A DNA stretch of 64,000 bases from Cololabis saira (GCF_033807715.1 NC_084591.1:32855090-32919089), one strand, 5' to 3'. Shown: positions 1 to 12,500, counted from the first letter of the stretch. Numbers and translations: made by a program. Notes: generated from the letters alone by a model not told the origin.

Positions 1-412
1 GAGCTGATCAATCATCTACTGATCCTGTTAATGATTTAATCCTTACTGGAGTCGAGGAGTCACATCAAACATATAAACTCGGCTGAGCTGTGATATCATT
101 TACGAGTACTTGTACACAGAAATACCTCAATAGGTAACTTCTCTGAGTTATGGGTTAGTTGTTGGAACATTAAGAAATTTCAGGATCAAATAACCAGCCC
201 CCCCCCCCCACTGCAGCTCTGGGAGTCGCCCTGGAATCTTCCACCACGTGCTCCAGTTTTACTGTCTTTACTGAGAAATGTATACATTAGAGCTGGACTT
301 CCTGCACCACGAGCACGTGCACGTCCCCCCCTGTAACTCGACACGGGCCACATGTGCAGCAGCATTGCGTAACGCGGCGCTCTCCTGCTATAATGTGCTC
401 CTGTGTTTGCAG

Positions 413-2540
413 AGCTGCAGGACGCCCTGGAGGAGATTCTGCCCACGCTGACGGAGCGGGGCATCCGCGTCTTCCTCCTGTCGGGCGACAGCAGCGTGGA
501 CGGCTTCACGTCTCTGTCCCCCCACATCTCCAAGGCCTCGGACGCGCCGCTGCCCAAGGAACTGCGGGCCAACATCCACATCAGGAGCACGGCTCTGTAC
601 ATCTACACGTCTGGCACCACAGGTACGCCTGCAGGACGCCCTCGGCTGTCATGGCGACGGAGGTCTGGGTGGGAAAGTGTGTGCTGCAAGCAGCGATGAA
701 CGGGCCCCGGGCATGCAATTTTCACCAATAAAGGTCAAGGACTCAAAGAGTCGTGGGTGGTGTCATCTGACTTAGCTTTATGTCAAACCATTCAAACGTT
801 ATGGCAGAAAGTAGGAACTATCAAATATGGACCAATCAGATGAAGGGAGGGCGCGCTTTTTGGTGTCTAGCGTCCCCACGGTAACGCTTCTGACTGAAAA
901 AAGTAATGCGCATCATCGCAGGACCGAGTCGCACATTTTGATGTATAACACACCTCGGTGCACGTTACGGTTCGGGCCGTATTAACTGCCGAAGGAATGG
1001 CATAAATGGTGCCAAATTGACACGATTAATTCAAAATGTCCGACTTCCTGTTTGGTTTCGGCCATGGCGCCAAGAGACTTTTCTTTAAGTTGCAACATGA
1101 TACAGGTGTGTACCGATTTTCGTGCATGTACGTCAAACCCTATTGTGGGGCTTGAGGCACAAAGTTTTCCGGGGGGCGCTGTTGAGCCATTAGGCCAGGC
1201 CCATTAATGCAAACCATTAAATATCAAATTTATCACCAGGCCTGGCTTGCGTGCAAAATTTGGTGACTTTTGGGGCACGTTTAGGGGGGCAAAAAGGCCT
1301 TCTTTTTATTGGAAAAATAAAAACAACGAGAACTCCTACAGATACAATAGGGCCGTTCACTGCACTTTATCGCTCCCCGGTGCCCCCGGTGCCCCGAGTA
1401 CAAACATTAATTACCTCAAAACTGCTCCCATTGTCGTAGTTTGGGTAGTTAGCAAAGGTTGGTTTCATTACCGTCTAATATTTGCATTAGTCTCGTGACC
1501 ACCTCCACCTGGATGTGAAATAAGACCCTAGAGGCCTCGGCAGCCGTCCACATGAACGTCTTCATGAATCAGTGTTAAATCACTCCGACTAATTGGACTT
1601 ACATTTTATTTCTCACATTTAGAACCTTTTCTTTCTTTAGATTCTTTGTTAAAAATGGGACATTTGCTGTAGCGCTGAAAACAAAGTGTGTTTCAGCGCT
1701 ACATTGGAAATGTAGTGGTGTTTTGTTGCTTCCAGCAGGTTCACGGCCTCCACTCCCCCGCGCGGCGTTGCTGGGTCAGAAGGTCAAACCCACGTGGGTT
1801 CGGCACCTGTGTGGAGCTAAAATAGTCTCAATACTCACAAGACGAGACTCACACATGTATTTTTTCCACACCTGTGAATCGTCTTTGTGAATATTGAGAC
1901 TGTTTTAGCTCCATACATGTGCCGCCTCAGACGTTATTGAACTGATCTCAAAGTCCATGTATTCCACAATAATCTGCTGGACGTCAAGCGCTCGCTTCAC
2001 TTTCAAAGCTGGCTCCTGCTCAGCGGCTGCAGCACGAACAAAACAAGCTAATGCGTGCACGTGTCTGCTGGACTGAGTAGCAAAGTTCATTCACGGTCTC
2101 ACGAGGACGGCTCAGAGCAGCGGACCGAGCGTTGACGCACCCAGCCAGCACGGGTCTCCGCGCTTACTAGTCCACATTTTCTGGCGCTTTAGCTGCTAAA
2201 TGTTCCATTCAGTCGAGCAGGCAGTCGCTCAGGTCCCGAGCAGGTGGCGGACGAACAGCTGCCTACCTGGAAACGTGGGCGTGAGTGCAGTTATGGCGGG
2301 TAAAACCTGAGTGTTTTTACCCGTAGTTGTGAGGTTTCAGGTGGAGCACAGGATGAGTGGTTGTCCTCTGACTCTTCCAAGGTTTGCCAAAGGCAGCGGT
2401 GGTCACCCATGAGCGAGTGTGGGCCGCCTCCTTCCTCCAGGGGGCCTGCGGCGTCACGGCAGATGACGTCTTCTACATCAACCTGCCGCTCTACCACAGC
2501 GCCGGCTTCCTCATCGGGACGTGCGGCGCCATCGAGAGAG
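413..2540 (+). CDS. slc27a2: slc27a2 exons coding the ATP/AMP-binding P-loop region
   Basis: Two exons, 413-622 and 2382-2540. The first starts in phase 2 ([10 protein letters not shown]) and ends with the motif YTSGTTG, whose last glycine codon is split by the intron. The second continues [13 protein letters not shown] and [12 protein letters not shown]. Together they form the phosphate-binding AMP signature of acyl-adenylating enzymes. The intron between them (623-2381) holds a dispersed repeat and two palindromes. Confidence 0.9.
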
Positions 2541-3539
2541 GTAACAGAATCCTCACCAGGGTCGGAGCGTCAGAGAAGCTCAGAGGAGAGACGGCGGAGG
2601 GGGGTGAAGGCGACTGACGTGCTTTTAAACGCAGGGATGACGGTCGTTCTGAGGAGGAAGTTCTCAGCCTCCCAGTTCTGGGAGGACTGCAGGAAGTACG
2701 ACGTGACGGTGATGCAGTACATCGGTGAAACGCTGCGCTACCTCTGCAACACGCCCAAGGTAAAGAAACAAGTGCAGATCTCCATCAGATCAGCACATCT
2801 GCTGTTCCCCTTTTTTTATTTTATCATTTCTTTTTGGCAGAAAGAAAATGAGAAGAGGCACAAAGTGAGGATGGCCATCGGCAACGGGGTCCGGACTGAC
2901 ATCTGGTCCGAGTTTCTGAGTCGCTTCGGCGACATCAAAGTCAGAGAGCTGTACGCCGCCACCGAGGGAAACATCGGCTTCGTCAACTACACGTCCAAGG
3001 TCGGCGCCGTGGGACGGGTCAACGTTCTGCACAAGGTAGGACCTGGACACACAGAAGGACGGACGGACGTCCTCTCTCGCTCCGCTCAAAGCTGAGCAGC
3101 CACAAACTTTTCTTATGAGCGCTTGTCTCTGTCTCCCCAGTTTTTCTTCCCTTACACTCTGATCAAGTTTGACATCGAGAAGGAGGAGCCTGTCAGAAAC
3201 TCGGAGGGTTTGTGCATCGAAGCCGCCAGAGGTGAGTCTCCACCAACCGCAGCGTTCATCCATACACAAGCGACGCCGCCTGATTTATTTATTTATTTTT
3301 TTCCGATGTTCCTCCGTCTTGTTCAGGGGAGACGGGACTGTTGGTGGGAAAGGTCACTCAGAGGTCACCCTTTGTTGGCTACGCTGGCAACAAGCAGCAG
3401 ACGGAGAAGAAGAGGCTCCGGGACGTTTTAAAAAAAGGAGACTTGTACTTCAACACCGGAGACCTGCTTCGGTTTGACCACGAGAACTTCGTGTACTTCC
3501 AGGATCGAGTTGGGGACACTTTCAGGTGAGTGGGGGCTC

Positions 3540-3587
<48 letters not shown>

Positions 3588-6237
3588 GGGATCAGATCTG
3601 GACTCATGCACCTGCTGCCCTTCGTCACAGATGGAAAGGCGAGAACGTCGCCACATCCGAGGTCGCTGACACGCTCACGACGGCGCGCTGCATCCTGGAA
3701 GCAAACGTCTACGGTGTGAAAGTTGAAGGTAAAGTAAACTCCGGACTCGTCGGGATGAAACGGGCAGTAACGTCAGACGCCCTGAGAGCTCCCGCCACAA
3801 CGTCTGTGTGCTGAATCCCCCCCCAGGTCACGAGGGACGCATCGGCATGGCCGCCATCACTCTGCGAGACGGGGAAGAGCTGGACTGCGCGGACGCCTAC
3901 AAGCAGGTGGTCGGCTACCTGCCGGCCTACGCACGGCCCAGGTTCCTCCGCGTGCAGGTACGTGTCGGTGCTGCACGTACGTGCACGCCCCGGGCAACAG
4001 GAAACTCGCCTCTCATGCTTCAGGCCCCGTTTACACGTAGCCAAAACGGTGGTGTTTTCATGTGTTTTGACCGTTCGTTTACACGAAAACGTAGCTCAAA
4101 GTCACCAAAAACGAAAATGAAAACTCCAGCCAAAGTAGAGATTTTTAAAAATTCCATCTTCACGTTTGCTTGTAAACAGAGGGAAACGGATATTTAGGCC
4201 TGAAAACATCACATTATGGGACAGAACCGTCACCAGCGTCATGTGTGCGACCTGTTTACAATTTGTTCGGCAACTGTAGTTACTCGTGTCATTTGTTGAC
4301 TGTAGGTCAGCTGTAGGTTTGGCTGCTCATAGCACCTTAACAGCGTATTTATGCAGGTTCGTGAGGGGGAAATATCCATTTTTGTAAATACCATGCTATG
4401 TGTAAATGTGGCCTTAGTCAAATGAGCTGACGGCAAAGCAGCTTGACCTTTAACCCTAATCCTGGGACCCCTGAGTACTCCCGTCTGACAATCACAGATC
4501 TATTTAACCCAAAGCCCTTCGGCGCTTTATCAACGAGCGTTTTAAAATCTCTCCCTTGAAGCACAGGAAGTCAGTGCAGTGATTTAAGGCTCCGTGACGT
4601 GCTCCTCCTCTTTTAAAATGAACGAGGCGTGGTGAGTCGGTAGCTGTCCTGCGTGACTTTAGCAACGGTGAATGAAGTTCAGGGACAAGGGGACGGGTGG
4701 AGGGAACCAGGATGGCAGCCGAGCCGTTAGCGGTCCAGTCTCCAGGTGATTATCTTTGGTAAAAGCCCCCCCGACCGGTCCGACAGCTGCTGACGGTAAT
4801 GATGAAGCATCGTCCGTCTCTTCCCGCTCGGACTGAACTTAAAGATAATTCTGCTCACTAGGAAAGCTGCGGTGCCGGTGCTGGCAGGGTTCATCAGTGT
4901 TGGACCAACTGGTCCACTTAGGTTTTTCTTTTCATGATTTGGTTAATTTTGGCAGATAAAATAATTGTTTAAAAAACCCGACCAGCTTCCAACTCCAATA
5001 TCTTTAGTTTCCCGAGGCCTCGCCATCTCTGGTTCTGACGCGCCAGTGTTCAGAACCTTCCGGTGATTGAGAAGAAGCAGCAAATAAAAGTAGGGACGCC
5101 CCTTAGTTTGGTCCTGATTCTGAGAAGTGGTCCAGACTGACCCGATCTGGAGCCCGGCTGGACTTTTGCTCGCTCTCAGGTCTGTAGACACCATCGTACG
5201 GCTGGTGGGTTTTTCTACGTTTATCTTTGAATGTCTTAAAGACAAAGGATATGTGTATTGATTTCAGACGCGTGCAGCCCTCTCCTGTAAGTAAAGTGGG
5301 ACAAGAAGTTGAAATTGTTGAGTCCTATAAATATTTAGGCACCATCATTGACAACAAACTGTCATTTGGAAAAAATACAGACTTGATATATAAGAAAAGC
5401 CAGCAGCGCCTTTTTTGTCTTCGAAAACTCTCTAAATTCCAGGTCGATTCTTCCCTGATGACTATGTTTTATCGTTCTTTTATCGAATCTGTCATCACTT
5501 TTTCTTTTATTTGTTGGTTTCAATGTTTGAAAGTCAAAGACAGAAACTTGCTCAATAAGGTTGTCAGTCTAAGCAGTAAAATCATTGGGTCGGCTCAACA
5601 AACTTTACAAGAACTTTATAACAAACAGCTGATCAAGAAGGCAAACTCCATATTGTCTGATTCTCACATCCCTTACACAAACAGTTTCAGTTTCTACCAT
5701 CAGTTACTGCTTAGACTCCGTTTTGCAAAGAGAAACGGATACAAACACTCCTTTGTTCCTCCGCTATTGTTCTTTTAAATGCCGGAAGGAAAAGGTAGTA
5801 GGTGAAAAAGCCTTCACTCTTAACTATAGCTTAGGTCTGTACTATGATGTGTAACTTATTATAATTTATTATGTATATTTTATGTATATTTACCATCGTG
5901 TGCTTCTCCTGTCGCAAAACTAATCGCCCCCTTGGGGACAAATAAAGTAATTGATTGATTGATTGACCGCGGTTTACGGGCTGCTCTGCTGGGCCGTACA
6001 AATGTGACAGAGGTGAAGATGCTGGTTTTGTGGGTTCTCATGAGCGGTTCTGTCTCGCAGCCCAACCTGGAGATGACGGGAACGTTCAAGATGAAGAAAG
6101 TGAGGCTGGTGGAGGAGGGCTTTGACCCTGAACTCATAAAGGACCCCATATACTTCCTGGATCCTGAGAAGAGGACGTACGTGCCGCTGACGCAGCAGAT
6201 TTACAGAGCCGTCTGTCGGAGTGAGATCAAACTTTAA
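413..6237 (+). CDS. slc27a2: Very-long-chain acyl-CoA synthetase / fatty acid transport protein, SLC27A2-like (3' part, nine exons)
   Basis: Enzymes of this family activate long and very long chain fatty acids with ATP and CoA and promote their uptake; FATP2 acts at the ER, peroxisome and plasma membrane. I place exons at 413-622, 2382-2540, 2635-2759, 2841-3035, 3141-3231, 3327-3525, 3631-3728, 3827-3957 and 6061-6237 (stop TAA 6235-6237). All have AG/GT borders and the frame closes at every junction. This gives about 461 codons. The family is usually about 620 residues, so roughly 160 N-terminal residues lie left of the window. Seen directly: the P-loop [17 protein letters not shown], the YFNTGDL and [15 protein letters not shown] signatures, and a C-terminal IKL. 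SLC27A6 is the main alternative to SLC27A2; the family assignment is firm, the paralogue is not. No frame break is seen. Confidence 0.9.
1668..1703. repeat. Short perfect hairpin in slc27a2 intron
   Basis: The arms tgtagcgctgaaa (1668-1680) and tttcagcgctaca (1691-1703) are exact reverse complements over 13 bp with a 10-nt loop. Confidence 0.8.
1802..1923. repeat. Large inverted repeat (about 44-bp arms)
   Basis: The left arm (1802-1845, starting ggcacctgtgtggagctaaa) is nearly the reverse complement of the right arm (1879-1923, ending tttagctccatacatgtgcc), with a few mismatches. The loop is about 33 nt. It would form a strong cruciform or RNA hairpin. It may be a small foldback element; no target duplication is evident. 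Confidence 0.8.
2635..3957 (+). CDS. slc27a2: slc27a2 exons coding the FATP/VLACS core and hinge
   Basis: Six exons: 2635-2759, 2841-3035, 3141-3231, 3327-3525, 3631-3728 and 3827-3957. They encode [18 protein letters not shown], the adenylate-binding [10 protein letters not shown], a [16 protein letters not shown] stretch, and the strongly conserved [18 protein letters not shown], followed by [10 protein letters not shown] and [12 protein letters not shown]. Introns here are compact (75-245 bp). One carries a GAT/ATG microsatellite directly after the donor at 3526. Confidence 0.9.
3539..3586. repeat. GAT/ATG trinucleotide microsatellite
   Basis: About 15 uninterrupted ATG/GAT units lie in an slc27a2 intron about 15 bp after a splice donor. 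The open frames through it (poly-M, poly-D, poly-I) are repeat artefacts. Confidence 0.95.
4021..4416. mobile_element. Miniature inverted-repeat element with 'gtttacacg' ends
   Basis: The left end aggccccgtttacacgtagc and the right end, read in reverse complement (taaggccacatttacacata), are imperfect inverted repeats enclosing about 395 bp. Several internal ACGAAAACG-type repeats are present. It resembles a common class of fish MITE. The superfamily is not assigned and I see no clear target duplication. Confidence 0.6.
4417..5219. other. slc27a2 intron, no recognised feature
   Basis: I see no splice-compatible exon, convincing repeat or RNA gene in this stretch. Confidence 0.5.
5220..5966 (+). 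mobile_element. 5'-truncated L2/CR1-like LINE, 3' end
   Basis: An open frame at 5227-5778 encodes the C-terminal part of a non-LTR reverse transcriptase: K.KDMCIDFR at the start, then [18 protein letters not shown], ..[17 protein letters not shown] and [12 protein letters not shown]. This layout is typical of fish CR1/L2-group LINEs. A short 3' UTR follows, ending cccccttggggacaaataaa and an attg simple repeat (to 5966), the usual tail of such elements. The catalytic YADD part is missing, so it is a dead 5'-truncated copy. It is in the sense orientation in the last intron of slc27a2. Confidence 0.85.
6061..6237 (+). CDS. slc27a2: slc27a2 terminal coding exon
   Basis: The acceptor tctcgcag precedes CCC AAC CTG ([11 protein letters not shown]). 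The exon encodes 58 residues and ends at TAA 6235-6237. TGTFK..K..LVEEGF.P and YVPLT are typical of the FATP C-terminus. The last residues are IKL; mammalian FATP2 ends in LKL, which resembles a peroxisomal targeting signal, so a similar role is possible but not shown. A LINE tail ends about 95 bp upstream of the acceptor. Confidence 0.9.
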   Translation, partial: PNLEMTGTFKMKKVRLVEEGFDPELIKDPIYFLDPEKRTYVPLTQQIYRAVCRSEIKL

Positions 6238-6413
6238 CACAACGTGAACTAAGCTGTGTTTCTTTCTCCTAACGGACACTAAACGACTCTTTCGTGGACC
6301 ATAACAGTCGACTAATCTCAGGGCCGGACTTTGAAAAGACTTTAATTATTAACACCTCTGCAGTTGTTGTACTTCAGAATATTTTCACAGAAGCTCTGGC
6401 TTCCTCCGAGTCA

Positions 6414-6532
6414 TGTGACGAGCGTACAGATGTGACGAGCGTACAGATGTGACGAGCGTACAGATGTGACGAGCGTACAGATGTGACGAGCGTACAGATG
6501 TGACGAGCGTACAGATGTGATGACCAGACAGA
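6414..6532. repeat. 17-bp tandem repeat, seven units
   Basis: Six identical copies of tgtgacgagcgtacaga start at 6414, 6431, 6448, 6465, 6482 and 6499, and a diverged seventh starts at 6516. The array begins 177 bp after the slc27a2 stop codon, so it may lie in the 3' UTR. Confidence 0.95.
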
Positions 6533-6982
6533 TGAGCGTTAACTTCCTGAAGTCTGAAGTGCACTGATGTCCAGCCAGTTGATGCTGCTCCAGTTCCGTC
6601 GACCACGATGCTTCAGAGCTGCTCCACGTGCTCATGTAACCAGTTAGGAGTGACCGACCCACAGAAACACTGATGTCGGAGGTGTTTAACATGTTCTGAC
6701 AACTGTAACTCCATAAAATGTGCCTGGCTTCTTACCGCCGGATGTGTTTGGTCTTTCTTCTCAGTGCGAGTCCTGATGAAGTTACCTCTGTTGCTTGTGA
6801 GTTAGTATTTTATAGATAACGGATTTTATTGGGGGGTATTAACCTATTTATGATACTTTAAGGGAGTCTGAGTGGGGGTGAAGATATTTGACATATACAG
6901 GTTTATTTCCCAGTTCAGCTCCTCCTGACCTTCCCAGTCCCTCCATCAACTCTCCCAAACCTGTCCATCTCCCCCACAAACG

Positions 6983-7615
6983 CCCGCCGATAGGGGGGGA
7001 CAAACGGGTCTGTTGTCCCGGGCCCAGGGTAGGGGGGGGGCCCAGAACTGGAAAAAAATAAATAAATTATTTATTTTTTATTCTCATTAAATTATGGAAT
7101 AATTTTTCGAAATGTTTCAAAATATGCCTATTTGTGGAAAAGATATGTAGTATTTGAGTTACATAAAAGCTTGTTATTTGTTTTCTTCCTAATTGTCCTT
7201 GTGGTCAAGAACCCCCAACACAAAAATGGTTTGGCCGCTGATCAAAATTTGATGTTATCATTTAATTCAACCATTAGAATGGTCAAAATGTCCGGTCAGC
7301 ACAAGTCCGGTGCTCAAAGAAGAGAAGAAGAAAATAGAGGCCTCAGAGATTCTCTACACAAATATTAAAAAAAAAAAAAGCTGGTGACGGTGAAGCTGGA
7401 ATTGATAAAGTCAGCGTAGAGCAAGGTAAGAAACCGTGCAGCCAACGTTTACCAACCTTGTAACTTAACCTAACTGGCTAGCTCTAATGTTAACGTCCAT
7501 TAGCTTGTATAAAAACCTGAAGAGCAGAGGGAGAGGAAGAGGGAGAAGGAGAGATCCGGGCGCAGGGGGGCCCATTTTAGATTATTTTGTCCGGGGCCCC
7601 GGCAGGACTGTCAGC
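6983..7615 (+). mobile_element. Decayed hAT-type (TTF/ZMYM-like) transposon fragment
   Basis: An open frame (7132-7368) contains QHKSGAQRREEENRGLRDSL, which resembles the basic start of TTF zinc-finger hAT transposases (SGA.KRK...EE). It is flanked by gggcccag-rich sequence near 7020 and a gggggcccattttagatta / ccggggccccgg block near 7565-7605, as seen around such elements. No catalytic domain remains. Confidence 0.5.
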
Positions 7616-7981
7616 TGGCCTGGCCCCACATATTCACAGACTGTGACAAATGCTTCATCCACCCATATGTTCAGCCTCTGTAGCGCCTTTATTCCGTGTA
7701 AGTTTGCTGCGACTGCACAGCTGGAGAGTGGAGGCAGGGAGATGAGGCGATACCCAGCGATCTCCACGATCGGTGTCTGCAAGTGGCTCTAAAACAATGT
7801 GTTTACGGTAAAAAATACTTTTTAATTACTTAGTGTGCAGAATTGTTCAGAAGGGTTCAGAAGTCCCCACACAAACACAATCGCATGTCCTTAACTTTCA
7901 AAAGAGGTTTTTATAGCTGGTATCTGTAAAGATGGAGCCAGAGCAGCACTCAAACCAAGGAGTGTGTACTTTATAAATGAA

Positions 7982-9500
7982 TTTATTTAGTAATACAGTG
8001 GTATACTTAGAAATGCCTTGCAAAGAAAAACCAAAAAAACAACTGAACCAAAATCAAATGAAAATAAATAAAAAGAACATCAGCCACACAGGAAAATAAA
8101 CTAGTGTTGGGTTGAAGCAGTTATCATATCAAAAGAAAAATAGTACCGATGTGCCATAATAAATTGTCTATTAGTACAAAAATACATTTCAGGGCACACA
8201 ATACAGCATCCAGTATCACAAATAAAGGAAGGGAGCCCTCTTCCCAGCAGCCCCCCTCGAGTACGTCTTTTAAAATCAGTTAAACCAAGCACTTCTCTAG
8301 TTTGTAAATAAGAATAAAAAGTTTTCTGACAGTTAAAAATGCCTTAAGTAGTGTGTGTGTGTATGTCTGTGTGTATGTTGGTAGAAAAGTGGGATTTATT
8401 ACTGCTTATGTCAGTTCCAAGGCTCAGGGGTTTAACCAGAATACAAACATCACCAATGTAACTGCTGTCTCTTTTTTAACAAACTGTTTTTTTTCTTCTT
8501 TTATACAAAATAACAAAGATGTACAAAAGTTAATTTACAGAGAACCAAGGCCATATGCTAGCAGTATGTACAGCCACGATTTAAACATCTTCTAGCTTCG
8601 TGTATTCCTCAGACTTCGTATGCATAGCGGTAAAAGAAAGCAAACCTTTTTTATATTCTCAGTTGTTCTCGTGTGCTAAATCCAAGTTCACCGTTGGTGC
8701 GAGAACGCAGACGTCTGCATCGCGAGGACCCGGCGCGTCAAAGTTCTCACTGGAAAGTTAAATGCAGATAAGGCATCACTGCTTGCAGTGTACGATGGGC
8801 TTCTCGTGTGGAACTTGGTGGTAGCAGGCTTCTGGACCTGAGTCGGAGCACATGCATAGATCTCTAGACAGCAGGAGTCACAAAAGGTTTCTACAAAACA
8901 GCAGTTTCCTGGGGGCGTCGTGCCCGCGCACGGCCTCGCTCTCCGTTCCATCGCGACCTCCCAAACACAACAAACGCTGCTGTTGGTGAGTGGCGATCTT
9001 CTTGTTTTGTACACAGCGACTTAAATAAGTTCCTACCCCCCCACCCCCCACCCCCTCCCCAACTGCTCTAACCTTTTTATAAAATTTGCTAAAAATGTCA
9101 ACATTAGATGATCCAGTCTGTGGCTCTGGTCATGCATCCAACTTCAGTTCCTTCTCTGGATATTTTATTTTAGTCTTCTATTTTTTTATTATTATTATTA
9201 TCATCATCATTATTTTTTTTTTTTGCAAGCCTTAAAAAGCACCGAAAACAAAAGAATATTGAAGACACAAACAAGAGTACAGCGTGGTGGGGTGCTGGAC
9301 CTCTGCGACTCCCCCTGCACCTGCTCGTCTGTGTGACACGCTATGCCTTTTTCTTTCTTTTTTAATTTTTGGGCGCGGTAAACAGCGCCGGAGGAGCCAG
9401 TTCATCCTTCGTGGAGCGTGGTGCGGCGCGGCAGGGGCAGGCCCCCCCGCAGGCGGGGCCCCCGCTCATCACGCTCAGTAACAGGCCAGCTGTCGCCTCT
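7982..9500 (-). other. tjp1: tjp1 3' untranslated region (predicted)
   Basis: The sequence downstream of the tjp1 stop on the minus strand runs about 1.5 kb without a coding signal, to an AATAAA at 7987-7982. It includes a GT-rich tract near 8350, a poly-C stretch near 9040 and an ATT/ATC microsatellite near 9186-9225. The length suits a ZO-1 3' UTR. The exact cleavage site is inferred only from the hexamer. Confidence 0.6.
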
Positions 9501-12500
9501 TCAGAAGTGGTCGATGAGCACGGACACGCAGTTGGCCCCCACCAGGTAGTTGGGGTCTCCGGGGAGGGATTTGTTCTGCCAGGTTTTAGGGTCACCTGCA
9601 GGGAAAACAGACACGCGTTAGCCGCTTCCTCTGAACCGTCCTGGGAATATTTAAACAAAAAACGGTCTGATTTACTTATTTCATCATCAGCGACACGTTA
9701 ATATGACCAAAGATACAAGAAACTAATCATCATTTCTGTAAATCTTTTGTAAAAAAATGGGATCGGTGGGGAATAAAAAGGTCTGAAGTAAACTTGATGT
9801 AATGTTTGTGCGTTGGGAGAGACATCGGCCCGGAGCCCCGCCGACTTTTGGAGCGGTTGCTGACGACAGGCCGAGCAGTGTTTTACACCTTTTGGCCTGG
9901 TCCGGCTCCAGGCTCCGCCCCCTCAATCACACGCCGTGACCCAAATCAAGGAAACCTCTCAAATTAATTCAATGAAAAGATGCAGTTTAAAGCTCAGATT
10001 GTGCAGAATTAACATTAAATAAAAAAGTGCAACAACCAAGAGGTTGTTCCAACACGACTCACAGACGGGCAGCTTCCCCTTTACCTGAGGCGAAGGCCCC
10101 CACAGCGCCGGAGACGGCTCCATACGCTCAGTCGCTGCTGTGCAGCACACGCCATCCTCTCTACAAAAAGTGTTGAACCACGATTCACGTTTTTACTGGT
10201 CCCCCCCCCCCAATGCTGACAAATGTTCCCAGAGTCATCTCATGAGGTTATATCACATGGGTGAAGGTTTGTGCTGCAGTGCATTGTGGGGGATCAGAGG
10301 TCTAGTCCTTGAATACTATTTAACGATATGATTTAAAAACACCTTAACACCTCTCTTTAAAGAGCCTGTCCGCGTGTGTCGCACCAGATTACGGCTGCGT
10401 GACCTGAAGTGACCTTTCTTAAAGGGGACCTATTATGGCATCTAATACTAATCTAATACCTATTTTAAACAGGCCTTGAATGTCTTAAAAACAAGCTTTT
10501 GATTGTTTTTGCTAAATAAATTAGAAATTCAGCCTCTGAGCCATGTCTTTATCGTCCCAGTCTCTAACCTCATTATCTATGCAGGATTCTGAGTGGGCGG
10601 GGCTATGATAATGAGGCTCTGTGCTGATTGGCTGCCTGAATGACGCGATACACCGCTACGAAAAAATGGCGGAAGCTCCGGCCGGCGGAGTTATCGTGTC
10701 ATAACTGCATGCAATGCGAGTGAACGTCAGCGACAAAATCAATTCTGTTGCTTTATTTTCAATTGGACTGTCCTAACTGGCCGCAGCGCTGCGCATCGCG
10801 CCATTTTGATCTGAACATTTGTTGGATGCCCTGCTTCTATTTTCTTCCTGACGCTCGCGTTGAAAGCCGGTTGAAAGCGCTGTAGGAAACAGTCATGGAT
10901 GAGGAACGGCTGATCCAGTTAGTTGAAATGAGAAGTTATCTCTATGATTCCTCCTCATTTCACTACAAAAATCTCAATAAAGTGGCAGCTGCTGGAGGGA
11001 GATGGACAGAGAGCTGGATGTTTGTGACCGTTATTTTTGTGTGTTTTGTCAGGATGCTGAGCAGACGTTAATTTACCGTTAGCTTCTGTTAATGTACTCT
11101 AGCTACTGTTAAACCGTTGAGGGAGGGTAGTTAGCAAGTTCAGCACAATAATATGGCCTGTTAGAGTTGAACAACAATTAATAACAGAACTGCATATTAA
11201 CGGTTTCATATTAACGGGAGACCACTTTCTATATCTTAAAACAAGAGAAAACGTGTTTTTCATAATAGGTCCCGTTTTACTAATTTTAACGACAAGAAGT
11301 CGAGAAAACATCAAATATGAGGTCATACTGACCTTCAGTGCCCTGAATGGCACCTTAAATAAATGAAATGTATTACTATATTATTATTATTAATAAAATA
11401 AAGGCGTCTTTAAAAAGATAATTATATAGGAGTAAATTATGTTCAACTTTGTTCTATAAAATCTCAGAAAAGGAAAAACACACACACATATAAATAAATA
11501 TATATATAAATAAATATACAGGACTGTCTCAGAAAATTTGAATATTGTGATTTTCTGTAATGCAATTACAAAAACAAAAAAGGCATACATTCTGGATTCA
11601 TTACAAATCAACTGAAATATTGCAAGCCTTTTATTATTTTAATATTGCTGATCATGGCTTACAGTTTAAGAAAACTCAAATATCCTAACTCAAAAAATTA
11701 GAATATTCTGGGAATCTTAATCGTAAACTGTAAGCCATAATCAGCAATATTAAAATAATAAAAGGCTTGCAATATTTTAGTTGATTTGTAATGAATCCAG
11801 AATGTATTACATTTTTGTTTTTTTAATTGCATTACAGAAAATAAAGAACTTTATCACAATATTCACATTTTCTGAGACAGTCCTGTATAGTCCAAAACAC
11901 AACAAAAGCACAAATGAAGACGTGAAACATGTAAACAGCATGCGTGATGGAAAGTGAAGGGGAGAATGAAAAACAGAAGAGACCAATCAATGACCCCCCC
12001 CCCCCCGATGATCACAGCCCGCAGACCCCGAAGGGACAGAGAGAGGACAGCGTACCCGACGAGGAGTCGGAGGATTTTAGAGCAAAAGACCAACCATCAG
12101 GGGTCATAGACGCACAGTGAGGTAAGCGCAGCTCCACCGGCTTCAGGAACTTGAGTCCGTGGGGGCCACACATCACCAGCGGACTGAGCAGCGTCTCTCC
12201 TGCAGGGAAACACCGTTAAGTCCACTAAACACGCGCCACATTAAAGCCACTGCAGAGGATCACCTGCTGCCGGGGAGACTGAACCGTTACCTGGCTCACC
12301 AGGTGAGTAAATAACCCCCCTACCTGCTGCTGGCAGGTTTATTTACCTTAAATCAGCTCGCGACTCTTTTACAACAGAGATCCTCCCAAGTGTGACGCCC
12401 CCCCACCCCCCCCAGCTCTTCATACGGGGAACCGCACACGAGCCCTGGTGCACCTCAGTCCCGGACACCTGCACGGCGCTGAGCCACTGACCTTTCTCCT

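Larger units (their letters stand above)
623..2381. repeat. slc27a2 intron with a dispersed teleost repeat (about 835-1500)
   Basis: From about 835 to 1500 the sequence matches the style of a common teleost dispersed repeat: 'gacacgattaattcaaaatg', 'gcgccaagagacttttc', then a purine-rich tail with 'acagatacaatagggccg'. I recognise it from general familiarity, not from a search, and cannot assign a class. The rest of the intron holds two palindromes (1668-1703 and 1802-1923) and otherwise nothing I can name. Confidence 0.5.
6238..7981. other. Convergent intergenic / 3' flanking region
   Basis: This is the space between the slc27a2 stop and the predicted tjp1 3' end. It holds the 17-bp array, a hAT-like remnant and simple A-rich tracts. 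AATAAA motifs near 7054 could end the slc27a2 transcript, but they sit inside the transposon remnant and I cannot choose a polyadenylation site with confidence. Confidence 0.5.
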
